From Diphasiastrum complanatum (lineage: Eukaryota > Streptophyta > Lycopodiopsida > Lycopodiales > Lycopodiaceae), in the NCBI GenBank assembly GCA_029204225.1, contig CM055100.1:12301040-12365039 (forward strand): 64,000 nt of DNA. Direction: 5' to 3'. A model generated the notes under the pieces. The model did not search any database, was not told the DNA's origin, and worked only from the letters and a program-made list of their open reading frames with translations. Every line of letters starts with the position of its first letter. Position 1 is the first letter of the stretch. Both the position numbers and the translations under genes were made by a program. Shown piece by piece: positions 24,701 through 35,240 of the stretch.

Positions 24701-27700
24701 TCCTCATTTGCTATGGAATCTGCCATTAGTCAGTCCTTTGGGATTTGTCAGTTTCCAGTGTTTGTGCCATTTTTCTGCCATTTTTCATGCTTCTGTTTGG
24801 TAGTTTTGAGTCATATGCCTACATTTTCAGATGTGTTTTCTAGCATTGCAGCTGATATCTATTATGATTTCTTTCTGTTCTTTCCATGTGTTGCAAGATT
24901 TTGTATGTGTATAAATGCTCGTCAGGTTAGTATAAGAAACTTTACATTAGAGTTACAGAGGGGTCACAACATGACTGAAATGAATATATGGCATTTGCTA
25001 GGACTCGCATATTCAGCAGACTTATTTGAACTATAAGTGTGCAGAATTCCACAGGCCTCTAAGTGACCCAGGCCAATAGCCATCATCTTGGTGGAACTTC
25101 CATCTTTTGGAACGGCAAAGGCTGCCAAAGTTTTTTTATGAGCATAGTAGGGGCCTTTGGGAAATTAGTGAAAAAAATGGTCAAGTTTTTCAATGTATTC
25201 CAGGGGAAAGGATCACAATTGGGAGTGCAAAAAATAGACCTATGATGCTTTGCAATGTGACTTGGTTGCCTTTTTCTGCTGCATGCAATTTGAGAATGGT
25301 GATTCATGTCTTCTCAGTTCGGAAGAACCTTTTGCAAGTTTTCTTATTACACATTATTGTCCAAGATTTTGGAATGTGGAGGACACTTCTTTGGATGAAG
25401 TGAAAGTTTAGAACCTTTGAATTTCGGATCCTTCGCCTGACTGAAGATGGTTGACTTGTGTTTGTTCAATCTGCAAGTAGTCACTGAAGAAACATGATGT
25501 TTCTACCTACAAAGCATTTACTTATGATCCAGTACCTGCAGAAATACACGTAAAGGGCCAATAGGCCTTACCTGTAGAAATACTCATAAAAGGCCAGCAG
25601 ACTGTCTCTGCAGAAATACACGGAAGTTGCACACAGACAGAAACCATAAACAACCGCAACCGCAACCGCAATGCAAATGGTTTCAACAAAGGCCACCGCA
25701 GGCAATCGCAAAGTCATGCAAACGGTTGCACCGCAGGCAACCGTAAAGTCGCATACGGTCCATTACGAAGTCGAAGTAAGCCGAACGCAAACGCAACCGC
25801 AACCGCAACCTAACGCACTGCAAGGGTCAACGTTACGGTTATAACCGAAGACCAACGAAACACAACTAGACCAAAGGCAACCATAAACGAAGGCAACGAA
25901 GGCCACCGCAACGGCATCGCAACAAGTTCGCAAGGACTTACATACGAAGACCAACAGAAGGAGTCAACCGCAACCGCTCGTCGTATGTAGAGGAGCCAGA
26001 GTCCTCGAAGATGGCTTAGGAGAGAGCGACAAACAATCCATCCGCTTACCTATGCACCGAAGTGTGCACCACATCTCAAACCAGAAGTGATTCTTGACTC
26101 TGGTGCTAAGACACATTTCCTGACCACCAAGCACATGAATGTTGATTACCATCAGACGGATTCCTCCAGATACATTATTCTGGGAGATGGATCAAGCCAC
26201 CAAGTAAGTGGAACAGGCCGACTATGGCTGTACGCTAACGGCAGAGATAGGAAGCTTGACGACATGCTATACATCCGAACACTCCAAAAGGATCTATTAT
26301 TTGTCGCGAAGTTGGTTGATGCAGGCATGAGCGTTACCTTTGCAGATGACTCATGTGAAGTGACCAAAGCAACATCACTCACATCATCACACATGGAAGG
26401 TGCAAAGGCAATCTGTACCATTTGAAGATACGAGTTCCAACTGAACAAGCACACCAGATTCACGAGTCCACTGACATCTTATGGCACAGAAGGCTATGTG
26501 TTACAAATACAATGGCTTTATACAAGGCCAGTCAGAACAGAGTATTTACTGGCGCAAGCATCAAAGATGCAAACAGTCTGAAGTCATGTGAAGCATGCAA
26601 CAAAGGGAAGATGTCAAGAACACCCTTCACAAGAGACTCGTTCAAGACAACAGAGCTCTTGGAGGTGATACATTTTGACATCTGCGGACCTTTCGACGTA
26701 GTCTCACTTGGAGGTTTGAAATACTACATCAAATTTATTGACGACTTTAGCAAGTTTGCTGCCATGTACTTCATTCACAACAAATTAGAGGCACTTGACA
26801 AGTTTACAAAGTCTGTAAATTGGGCCGAGAAATGGACCGAGAAGAAGGTGAAGTGGCTAAGAACTGACAGAGGTGGAGAATACATCTCCAACCGATTCGT
26901 CGAGTTCTGTAGCGAGCGCGGAATCCTACACTTGAAGACCTCAGCTTACACACCACAACGCAATAGTGTTGCCGAGAGAAGAAACCGCACACTCATGGAA
27001 GCCGCAAGATGCATGATGGCCTAATAATACCTATCCAAAGGCGTCAAAAATCTTATGGGCTGAAGCAGTAGCCACAACCAACTACTTGCAGAATTGAATT
27101 GGTAAATCTGGCATTCCAAATGCTACCCCACACGAAGTCTGGTGGAAGAACAAGCCGAAGTCTAGTTCGCATATTCGGATGTGTAACATATGCACACATA
27201 TTAGATAAGAAGCGGAAGAAGCTGGATGATAAAGGCGAACAAGGTTTTCTTGTTGGCTATGATGTACACTCATCATACTATAGGCTGTACATGCCAGAGA
27301 CCAATCAGATCAAAATCGTTAAGAGACGTAAGATTTGACGAAGCTAGAACAATGGCCGACGAAGACCCTGTTGGTTACGAGATTCTAAGCAAAACATACT
27401 ATGATCTACCCACATCGACAAAGGGAGCAGATGATGGACACTTGGAACAAGATGTTCACCTACCACCTGAGTTGAGTGACGACTCAGACGACGAACGGGT
27501 TGCAGAATTGCCTACAACTAGAACACCGGGAACCCACAATGGTTCCGCTCCTAGCTGCAAAGATAAAGGCAAAGCAAAAGCAGCACCTGTGCAATCTCTA
27601 TGCAGATCAGCAAGAGATCGCAAAGCACATGTCAGATATGCATTTAACGGTTCATCCTCAACAATGGAAGAATTTTGTGGATTCGGAGGTGAACCACAAA

Positions 27701-30700
27701 CCTATGAAGAAGCCATTGATAGTCCAGAGAAGGACAAATGGATAGAAGCCATGGAAGCAAAAATACACTCCATGGAAACAAACAATGTCTGGACACTTGA
27801 ACCAGTACCAGATGGCAGAAAGACCGTGAAATGCAAATGGATCTATAAGTACAAGTATGGAGCTGATGGCAAGGTATCAAGATACAAAGCACGATTGGTA
27901 GCCAAAGGTTTCTGTCATAAATATGGCATTGACTACACCGAAACCTTTTCTCCAGTTGTAAAGCATACCTCTGTACGCTTATTGATCGCATATGCAGCAG
28001 CATATAACCTGAAGATCCGCACCACATTGTGGACAAGAAGACTGCGTTCCTACATGGAGAACTCAAAGAGGAACTCTATGTGGATCAGCCACTAGGTTTT
28101 ACATGTGAATCATTTTCTGATTACACTTGTAGGATGCACAAAAGCATCTATGGACTAAAACAGTCCGCCAGACAATGGTATAAGAAAAAAGATCATGCTT
28201 TAAGATCCTTAGGCTTCCAACCTCTGATGGCAGACTATAATGTCTATGTAAAGGTTGTGCATGGAGAGATCATCATAATAGGTGTCTTTGTAGACGACAC
28301 ACTCATCCTATCAAGAAACGATGACCTAATTGTAGAAGTGGAGCAAGATATCCCCAAACACTTTGAGATATCAGACCTGGGTCGATGCTACCTAGGATTG
28401 GAAATCGATCGAGACTTTGAGAATGACAAATTGTATTTGCACCAATCACGGTATACTCAAAGGATCATTGATGACTTTCAGATGATTGAATGTAAAGGAG
28501 TAAGAACTCTGATGGTCGCAGACACAATATTGACCAATGCAGACTGTCCGAAGAACAACAAAGAGAGCGAAGCAATGCTCAACAAGCCCTACAGAAGGCT
28601 GATAGGTTCTTTAATGTATTTGGTAGACAACACCAGACTGGATATTGCATATGCAATATTCAGATTGAGTCAGTTCAACCTTCAAGTCGAGTCCTACAGT
28701 GACGCTAGCTGGGCATCATTGAAGGACGATTGTAAGAGTGTTTTAGGAGGATGCACCATAGCAGCAAATGCCGCTGTTCTATGGGTAAGCAAGAAGCAAA
28801 CGATCACCTCACAATCATCCTTTTAAGTTGAATATGTGCTGCCGCGAAGATGGCCAACGAACTGACATGGCTCAGACAGTTCCTAGACGGACTGGGAGAA
28901 AACACCAATGAGCCGTTGATCCTCTACATGGACAACACCTATGCCATACACCTGACAAAGGACCCTGTGTTTCATTCACGAACAAAGCACATTGCAATCA
29001 AGTACCACTTGATCATAGACATGGTTGAGAAAGACAAGTTGAGAACTATGTTCATTCCGACCAAACAGATGGTTGCTGATATATTCACTAAGCTCTTAGA
29101 CAAGGGATTGTTTGAAAGACAGAGAGCCAGCCTAGGAATCATAAGACTGCCACGCTTTCAGAGGGAGCTGAGAAACATGATGTTTTTACCTACAAAGCAT
29201 TTATAGCTTATGATCAAGTACCTGTAGGAATACACGTAAAGGGCCAATAGGCGTTACCTGCAGAAATACTCGTAAAAGGCCAGTAGACTGTCTCTACAGA
29301 AATGCACGGAAACTGCCCACAGACATAAACCGTAAACAACCGCAATTGCATTGCAAACGGTTTCAACGAAGGCCACCGCAGACAATCACAAAGTCTTGCA
29401 AACGGTTACAACGAAGGCCACCGCAGACAATCGCAAAGTTATGCAAATGGTTGCACCGCAGGCAACCGTAAAGTCCTGCATACGGTCCATTACGAAGTTG
29501 AAGTAAACCGAACGCAACCGCAACGCACCGCAAGGGTCAACATTACGGTTATAAGCGAAGACCAACGAAACACAACCAGACCGAAGGCAATCGTAAACGA
29601 AGGCAATGAAGGCCACTGCAACGGCATCGCAACAAGTCCGCAAGGACTCACATACGAAGATCAACGGAAGGAGTCAACCGCAACCGCAACCGCAACGTGC
29701 ACCGCAAACCGCAAACCGCAACACTCCAGCCTACGGTCCATTACGAAAATTTAGCAACCGAAGGAAACTGAAGGTCGACACTTACGATCGTCGCCAAGAC
29801 ACCGCAAGATGAAACTTACGGTCGCCTATGAAGTAAACCGAAGGCAACCGCCAAGCTGGAGCTTGCGCTCACCTACGAAGCAAATCGAAGGCAGTCCACG
29901 AAGGAAGCTGACCGACGCAGAGTCACCGAATACAGTTCACAACGGTTCTCTCCCCACGACCCAAAAGAACCTTCACCACCGCAATGCACCATAGACAAAG
30001 GATTGCTGTCACAGACGGCTGCAAAACGGCGGATCTTCACGACCCAAGTACAAGGAAGATCAAGCAAAGTACCAGATGCAGATTGAACTCCACGGACGAA
30101 GGAGACAACAAACTGGAAGCCGTTAGAATCACTAATGATTAGCTTAAACCATTTTCCTCTGTTCCTATATAAATAGGATGAACGACAGAGAGAAGGTTGA
30201 GTTGCAAAGCATAGGTTGTTGAGTTGGTTCATGTAAGCGTCCGCTAGTAAGCAAGACCAATTTGATTGATGTCAGAGTTCGCTAGTAAGCGAGACTAGTT
30301 GGTGAGTTAGAGTTCGTAAGAGATAGAGATTCTCTTGCGTCAACGCGTTGTGCGATATGCCAAGCAGTGCTCACAAATATCTTTTGAGAATACAGATGCT
30401 ATTTGCACATCTTGCCCTTTGTGCGTAATCTTGAATGTCTTTATGCTTGTTCATTGTTCATGTGTATTCAGCTGCCATTAAAGTTTTTTCTGCACATAGG
30501 CTCGCTAATTGAACGATTATAAATCAAGACTAGATAGGTAGTGTCCATCTAGGGCTTGGAAGAGGATAGATCTCAGTTAGCAGAAGTAGCCTGCGGCCGA
30601 GAGTTTGACTCTATCCAGCTTAATCATAGGAATTTGAACAGAGAGCGCATTATCAGACCTAGCAGAGTATCAGAGCGTGAGGTTGAAAAGCGTCTCATCT

Positions 30701-31618
30701 TCTCTGTGCACATTCCATCAGTCATAGATTCGTGAGCAACTAGTTAGAGACACTAGCCATAGGGTTGATACATGTTATTGACATAGGACAAACTTGTCTG
30801 TCAACTCTTTGCCAATTGCAGATCTTTAAGACATTGGGAACGCCAAGTGAGAAGATCTGGCCAGATTTTGTCAACTTGCCAGGTGTTAAATGCAATTTTG
30901 TTCGCCAGCCGTAAGTAACTTTGAGCTTCCCACTAGTATTGATTTTGGTTAAGATTTAGTTGTGTTCATTCTGATGTATAATATTTATTGTAGAGTAGCT
31001 GAGTTCTCAGTGGGTTGATTGAATGAAACCTTTGCTCTGTCTTTCATTTGCGTTTTGTAGCTACAACAAACTTCGAGAAAAGTTTCCAGCCACCGCATTT
31101 GCTGGGAGACCCATGCTATCAGAAAGCGGTTTCGATCTTCTGAACAGACTTCTTACTTATGATCCTCAGAAGGTATGGTCATGTGCAAATTGTGTATTCT
31201 GTGGTTGGTGTTATGTTGCTCTTTGTTTGCACTTTCAAGTTTCAAGTAAATGACATTCAGATCAACAGGAAGCACTAATATCTGTTTGATTTTTGGTTAA
31301 CAGAGAATAACTGCGGAAGAAGCCTTGAAACATGATTGGTTCCGAGAAGTGCCACTGCCCAAGATGAAGGAATTGATGCCCACCTTCCCAGTACGAAGTG
31401 AACATGACAGGTATTTGAAGCTAATATTATAATTAGTCAAAAATTTGGCACCTTCCAGAAACCTGGCTCATTCTTTTTTGGTTAGTTTCATGATGGTCGG
31501 ATATCTTCTGATGCACAGGAGGCTGAGGCGTCTTATGAAAAGTCCAGATCCTCTTGAAGAGCAACGAAAACGGGAATTGCGGCAAGGTGAGCTTGGGACA
31601 GGTGGTCTTTTTGGATGA
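18169..31618 (+). CDS. CDKG2: CDKG-2-like cyclin-dependent kinase (PITSLRE/CDK11 type), whole gene
   Basis: Seven coding exons: 18169-20060, 22024-22152, 22300-22435, 30822-30910, 31061-31172, 31304-31410 and 31519-31618. All introns are GT-AG, the frame is intact, and the product has 854 residues with stop TGA. Residues 1-500 are low-complexity, with an RE/RD/RS-rich stretch and the conserved [10 protein letters not shown] at 201-210. The kinase domain is about 508-799: glycine loop GTYGVV (517-522), catalytic Lys537, PMTSLRE cyclin-contact helix (549-555), HRD with Asp632, DFG at 650-652, T-loop Thr665 and WYRAPE. The tail ends in GTGGLFG, as in plant CDKG2. Known family role: nuclear kinase partnering L-type cyclins, acting in pre-mRNA splicing, cell cycle and flowering. 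All catalytic residues are present, so the gene looks functional despite the transposon-filled third intron. Confidence 0.93.
20061..22023 (+). other. Intron 1 of the kinase gene
   Basis: A 1963-base GT-AG intron between the His and Arg/Asp codons of the HRD motif. The acceptor is GGATACAG at 22,016-22,023. It contains a composite (CT)n(CA)n microsatellite and no recognisable transposon coding sequence. Confidence 0.9.
21656..21732. repeat. Composite (CT)n-(CA)n microsatellite
   Basis: About 25 CT units (21,656-21,706) pass through TTT into 12 CA units (21,709-21,732). Overlapping open frames on both strands here are artefacts of the repeat. Confidence 0.95.
22024..22435 (+). CDS. CDKG2: Kinase gene exons 2 and 3 (catalytic and activation loops)
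   Basis: Exon 2 (22,024-22,152) encodes the catalytic loop DLKTSN, the [10 protein letters not shown] segment and the T-loop; its donor is TATAG|GTACTT. A 147-base intron follows. Exon 3 (22,300-22,435) completes WYRAPE and encodes [19 protein letters not shown], ending at GATAAG|GTAATT in phase 0. The Arg of WYR is split between the two exons. Both exons lack stops in the joined frame and fit plant CDKG proteins closely. Confidence 0.93.
22840..22985. repeat. Palindrome-rich GGGAAA/TTTCCC cluster
   Basis: Repeated GTTTCYC and GGGAAAC words alternate in both orientations. The core GGGAAATGCATTTCCC at 22,933-22,948 is a perfect 16-base palindrome. This may be a hairpin-forming element or a satellite-like fragment; no function is evident. 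Confidence 0.7.
23374..24199 (-). pseudogene. Ty3/gypsy reverse transcriptase/RNase H fragment
   Basis: The minus strand reads, in order, an RT N-terminal block with [16 protein letters not shown] (about 24,030) and a CVDY end (about 23,960), [10 protein letters not shown] (about 23,915), an active-site region VVVFLDDIS (about 23,740) and, in a later frame, [16 protein letters not shown] (about 23,490), which corresponds to the FLG..YYRRFI region between RT and RNase H. Frameshifts and missing segments disable it. No LTR could be assigned. It is antisense to the kinase gene. Confidence 0.8.
24200..25484. other. Non-coding intronic DNA with CCGATTC cluster
   Basis: The part at 24,195-24,310 repeats CCGATT/GATTCG words and contains the perfect palindrome CCGATTCGAATCGG (24,247-24,260). 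The rest has only short frames without recognised domains; some (24,689-25,036) are long merely because of low stop density. Confidence 0.5.
25485..25977 (+). repeat. Left LTR fragment of the intronic copia
   Basis: Aligns by eye with the first part of the right LTR from 29,169 with small indels; for instance, a GGTT-CAACGAAGGCCACCGCAG unit is present once on the left and twice on the right. Truncated at about 25,977. A boundary at 25,495 (TGATGTTT) is also possible. Confidence 0.75.
26080..29206 (+). pseudogene. Copia pol remnant (PR, IN, RT, RNase H)
   Basis: In plus-strand order: protease DSGAKTHF (26,096), GAG-pre-integrase LWHRRL (26,480), integrase zinc-like CEACNKGK and HFDICGPF (26,590-26,690), GGEYIS and AERRNRT (26,873-26,990), RT with KCKWIYKYK and [11 protein letters not shown] (27,830-27,910), [13 protein letters not shown] (28,150), active-site FVDDTLI (28,288) and RNase H with [13 protein letters not shown] (28,694) and [10 protein letters not shown] (28,988). 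Defects: TAATAA at 27,022-27,027, a frameshift near 27,330, another near 28,030, loss of the YSDA-upstream segment near 28,670, and a stop at about 28,826. The motifs are well preserved but the frame is broken at several places. Confidence 0.88.
29169..30664 (+). repeat. Right (3') LTR of the intronic copia
   Basis: Begins after the purine-rich AGAGGGAGC. The first 900 bases are built from CCGCAA, GAAGGC and CAACCG words. TATATAAATA at about 30,165-30,175 is a clear TATA box, so transcription from this LTR would start near 30,195 and read toward exon 4. The 3' end is placed at CTAGCA (30,664), because a primer-site-like TATCAGAGC follows; an end at 30,772 (TTGATACA) is an alternative. Confidence 0.6.
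30668..30676 (+). other. Primer-binding-site-like word after the right LTR
   Basis: TATCAGAGC, the core of the initiator-tRNA-Met primer site, lies a few bases after a CA that could end the LTR. A primer site belongs after a 5' LTR, so its presence here hints at a tandem or recombined arrangement, with element leader sequence to about 30,720. A chance match is possible for nine bases. Confidence 0.35.
30822..31618 (+). CDS. CDKG2: Kinase gene exons 4 to 7 (C-lobe and tail)
   Basis: Exon 4 (30,822-30,910) begins [16 protein letters not shown] and ends GCC|GTAAGT. Exon 5 (31,061-31,172) encodes the LREKFPAT and [15 protein letters not shown] segments. Exon 6 (31,304-31,410) encodes [13 protein letters not shown], the end of the kinase domain. 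Exon 7 (31,519-31,618) encodes the [17 protein letters not shown] tail and GTGGLFG before TGA. Intervening introns are 150, 131 and 108 bases. The phases (0,2,0,2) agree with the exon joins, and no frame defect is seen. Confidence 0.93.
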
Positions 31619-33583
31619 AAGTAACTAGATGTTTTTAGTAAATGGAAGTGGACAAATTGTTTCTGATTGGAAATACTCCTTCACAAAGGTGGTTAGAAAA
31701 GAAGCTGACCATTTGATTTTGGCTGATGGTTGCAAAAAATGAAGATCTCTAATGAGTGGAGGGATGTACTTTTTCCAACTTCAAAGGTTCTTTAACTGAG
31801 ATATTGTAACAGGAAGCCATAAGTATAAAAGTTGAGAATTTTCGAAGTTGAAGATGAGTAATTCTGTGATTATTTTACCGAGTGCCGTCTGAAGGTGCTT
31901 TGTACAGTGTAGTGATTATAGAAGCAATAGTGCTTCTGATCTGAAGATCAATTTTGGTTAATTTCCCTGGAAAAGAATCGCCTTTTATAGGCTTTCCATA
32001 TGATCTTCAGAAATTTTTATGGTCTAAAAGTCTGAAGAGAGATTCACTGTTACAACAATTACCGTGATTGTTTGATGTCATTTGCAGTTTATTTAGATTC
32101 AATTTTACTACTTCTAAGTTCCATAGAATTTATTTATATGATGCCCTTAATATGCAAAGTAAATGAAATCTTTTTAAGCTGACAGTATGGTTAAATGTGT
32201 ATTCATGAACAGGGGTTGCATTGAGATTTTTTATAAAGACTGTCAAACAGCACATTGTAAGTTACATTATTCAACATGTCCCTTATGTGAGAATAGGCCT
32301 GGTGGTAGTCCTCTCGTTTCCTTGCCCAGAGTTTTATTTCATTTGGGTGCAACTGGTTGAAATCCTTCGGCTGAATGGTCGGGTGCCTGGAACGAATGGG
32401 TCTAATACCCAGTTCTTGAAATACCTTTGACACCCAATGTACATGAATATAAATCACCATATATTTTTGGATAGTATCATCAGTTGATTCTGTGAGAGAA
32501 GAAAACAATTCCTTCCGGTAGTTAATGTTGTCAGAAATCCCAAAATTGTAAAGGTGGATGGCATTGTTGAAAATAACCTAATAATTCTGTATTTTCCAAA
32601 AGTTGGCACCCATTCCAAAAATTTGCTGAGTAAGATGCATTTGGACAAGTGGATTATCCTTTTAGGCACTTGTGGCACAACAAATATCAAGAGGGGACAA
32701 TGTGCTGACCAAATCAGGATGTTAATAGAGTAGTGTTTCTGGTTAGTGGACATTGACTGTGTACTGAATGGCTTGAATAAGGCATATACATGTTCCATTT
32801 CATTAAGAATTTCTTTTTATCAGTCCATTCTAGTCATACACGTGATTGATTACAATCTTGAGTTGTAACTGTGTGTATTCTCTTTGTTTTTTCTTACCTT
32901 GATGTACCTTAATGATGATACCTCATTGAAAATGGACACGTAGATTTCAAAGCATTACTTACTCCTAGCCCCCAGAACCAGACATTCTCGTGTGGAGAGA
33001 TGTCCAATAGTAATAGATCCCCCCCTATATTCATATAGATTCCAATTAACTATGGGTAGCTGAAGTTACGTAAGTGGCATGACTGATGTATTTTTGATTC
33101 CTCGTAGCATCTTTTGAAAACCATTACCCTATGGTTTTTAGCAAATCCTTGATGGTACTGTTTCCACTCTGTATGGAATAAATGGATGCTAGACTAGTTT
33201 TGGAAAACTTGTAGGTATTGTTTCTTGCTCAAAAGATGGATAATCATGCCTAGATCTTCTAAATATACATCATGAAAGCTGATTCTAAGATCAGAGGCTA
33301 AGTTTTGGTCACCTGCTCATGATTTTACTAGTGTATCTCACTTTTCCTTACTGATTGAAGTCTTGATTGCATAATTTTTTTAAATAGATCTTGATGATTG
33401 ATGAGATGTTTTTTGCATGAAAAAGATAAATTCAATTCTAGGATTTGGTAGTTGTGAAAAAATAGAATTTGATCTTACGATTAAATCTTGTTACATGCAT
33501 ATGAGATCCATTAAGGTTACATGCATACGCTCTCATTTCCAATAACAAATCTTCTTAGATATATATTGGTGACCAGCAAAATA
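31619..33583. other. 3' UTR and downstream intergenic DNA of the kinase gene
   Basis: The first few hundred bases are the likely 3' UTR; no AATAAA is obvious close to the stop, so the polyadenylation site is not placed. Open frames at 32,203-32,798 have no recognised domain. Confidence 0.5.
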
Positions 33584-34434
33584 TCACCTAGCATCTATTG
33601 AATTGCTCGAATTTCTCTTTAATAAGAGCTGTAGTAAAGATGTTTGTTGCTTGGTCTTCAGTGTTGCAATAAACCAGCTGAAGTTCACCCCTCTGCACTT
33701 TCGTATGAAGTACTGATCCACATCTATATGCTTCATACGAGCATGATACAACGATTCTTGTCTAGTTGAATACAACTTTGGCTATCACAACGTAGTAGAG
33801 TAGGATCTTTGAATGATTTATGCATCACCAAGTAGCTTCCTAAGCCAAATAGCCTTGCCCTGTACTCAACTTCGGTCGATGATAGAGTTATGGTGGGTTG
33901 TTTCTTGCTGCATCGAGAAATTGCCCTTGAACGAAGGCTAAAAGCATAGCCCAAAGCAGACTTGCGATTTACTATCACTTGGCCAATTGAATTGGTGTAG
34001 CCTTCAAATTGAAGCTCACCTGCACTTGTCTATGCAATCCCATAACTGGTGGTCCCTTTGACATACCTCAATGCCCTCTTTGTTGCTTTCCAATGGCTTC
34101 AATTGAGTTGCTCATAAACTGGCTTGCCACTCCAACTGCATAAGCTATATCTGTCTTGGTAGTAGTAAGATAAAATAAACTACCCACAAGCTGTTTCATC
34201 CACAAAAGGAGTGCCATCCAGCTTGGAAGGCTTGCAACTAGTATCAATGGGTGTAGAGATGGGTTTGCAATCATGCATGTCAAACATGTGCAAGACTTTG
34301 CATGGGAAATACAAACACAAATTTTCTTTTTCCACACTGAACCTACGGAATAGTGAATCAAACCCAATTTTTTTTTTTGCAAAAAATGATGCATGATGCC
34401 TTACTATGTGCTGCAATATCAAAGATTTATGCAT
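33584..34434 (-). pseudogene. Copia RT C-terminus/RNase H fragment
   Basis: The minus strand reads HDCKPISTPID (about 34,270), a TDIAYAVGVASQFM block (34,160), then RKSALGYAFSL (33,960), an STEVEYRA RNase H signature (33,870) and KHIDVDQYFIR (33,735). These are the standard 3' pol landmarks of copia. Frames change several times. The lineage differs from the element in the kinase intron, judged by wording of the motifs. Confidence 0.82.
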
Positions 34435-34586
34435 TGGTTAGAAAAATATGCATTTAGAATCTATCAAGCAAGTTATACTAAAATTATAAAATTGTAAGAC
34501 ATTGTTCAATGTATCCTACCATGTAGTGGGTGATGTGATATGAGCCCCAAGCCACCCTAACTGCATCTACAAACTCTATTGCTGTT

Positions 34587-34656
34587 TGTTAGAAATTGTG
34601 AACTCTTGCAACTTTATCACAAAGCGAAACGAAGCGCGAACAATTCGCGAAAGTCG
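34587..34656 (+). repeat. Short LTR-end fragment in inverted orientation
   Basis: TGTTAGAAATTGTGAACTCT and the following 50 bases match the outer end of the LTR at 10,231-10,160 (read on the minus strand). Here the LTR start runs on the plus strand, while the adjoining protease and Gag sequence (34,660 onward) of the same family runs on the minus strand. That is not a normal element structure, so a rearrangement joined them. Confidence 0.65.
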
Positions 34657-35240
34657 AGTTCTTTAAAGTCGATCAAGATTCTTTTGTTGCAGGTGATGTG
34701 TGAGGTTGTTCCTAAATCAATGACTACATCATAGTCTTGTTCAGTGTAGCTTGTTGAAGCTTCATCTAGTATTGTGAAAGCTTCATCACCTTTGTCTGCA
34801 TCTTTGGATGACTCTACCACATTTGCTTTGTCAGCTTTGTTTTTCCTTTTTGGGTTGAATCTACAATCGTATGCAGAGTGTCCCTTCTTCTTGCAGTGCA
34901 TGCAAGGTATCGTTGGATTAAACCAGCATCTATTGGCTGTGTGTCCTGGTTTGTGACAGTGATCACAAGAAGATTGTTGATTATCATTGCCTCTGCTCGA
35001 AGACTTTGTCTTGTCGAATCTGGACTTGTCCTTGTTCTTCTTCTTTCCTTTTGTGAAAAGAGCTTTCTCCTGATCACTGCTTCCTTTTCCTTCGTCCCTC
35101 ATCAATCTCTCATCAACGACAAGACTGATTGCTTTGTCGAATGTCATATCTGGTAGACTCAGTATGAGCATTCTCAACGGCTGATAGGACGCAGTAGAAA
35201 TAAGATGAAAACCAACTTGCTCAGTGGAATTCCTAATCAC
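34657..35240 (-). pseudogene. Copia Gag knuckle/protease fragment
   Basis: A nearly continuous minus-strand frame: Gag C-terminal helices, a Lys-rich linker, two CCHC knuckles (CDHCHKPGHTANRC, CMHCKKKGHSAYDC) and the protease start, where the usual DSGATSH is changed to DLGTTSH. Closely similar to 8.8-9.3 kb, so the two are copies of one family. Gag is truncated at about 35,240 and pol at 34,657. Confidence 0.85.

Larger units (their letters stand above)
25485..30665 (+). mobile_element. Ty1/copia retrotransposon with 5' deletion, in the kinase intron
   Basis: A left LTR piece (25,485 to about 25,977) and a longer right LTR (29,169 to about 30,664) share a start like TGA(A)GAAACATGATGTTT and an extended run of CCGCAA-rich sequence. 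Between them lie protease, integrase, RT and RNase H in copia order on the plus strand. The left LTR breaks off inside the CCGCAACCGC repeats and continues directly into the Gag/protease junction, so the rest of the LTR, the primer site and most of gag are deleted. It has the same orientation as the host gene. No target-site duplication could be recognised. Confidence 0.8.
22436..30821 (+). other. Intron 3 of the kinase gene, 8.4 kb, transposon-filled
   Basis: The donor is AAG|GTAATT at 22,436 and the acceptor CCAATTGCAG at 30,812-30,821. Neighbouring introns 2, 4, 5 and 6 are 108-150 bases, so most of this length is inserted DNA: a palindrome-rich patch (22.84-22.99 kb), a minus-strand gypsy RT fragment (23.4-24.2 kb), non-coding DNA (24.2-25.5 kb) and a plus-strand copia element (25.5 to about 30.7 kb). 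Confidence 0.9.

Noticed and set aside
25485-30664. Full-length, potentially active copia in the kinase intron
   Set aside because: The left LTR, primer site and gag are deleted and pol has several stops and frameshifts.
30668-30676. Start of a second complete copia element at 30.67 kb
   Set aside because: No gag or pol follows; kinase exon 4 begins 150 bases later.
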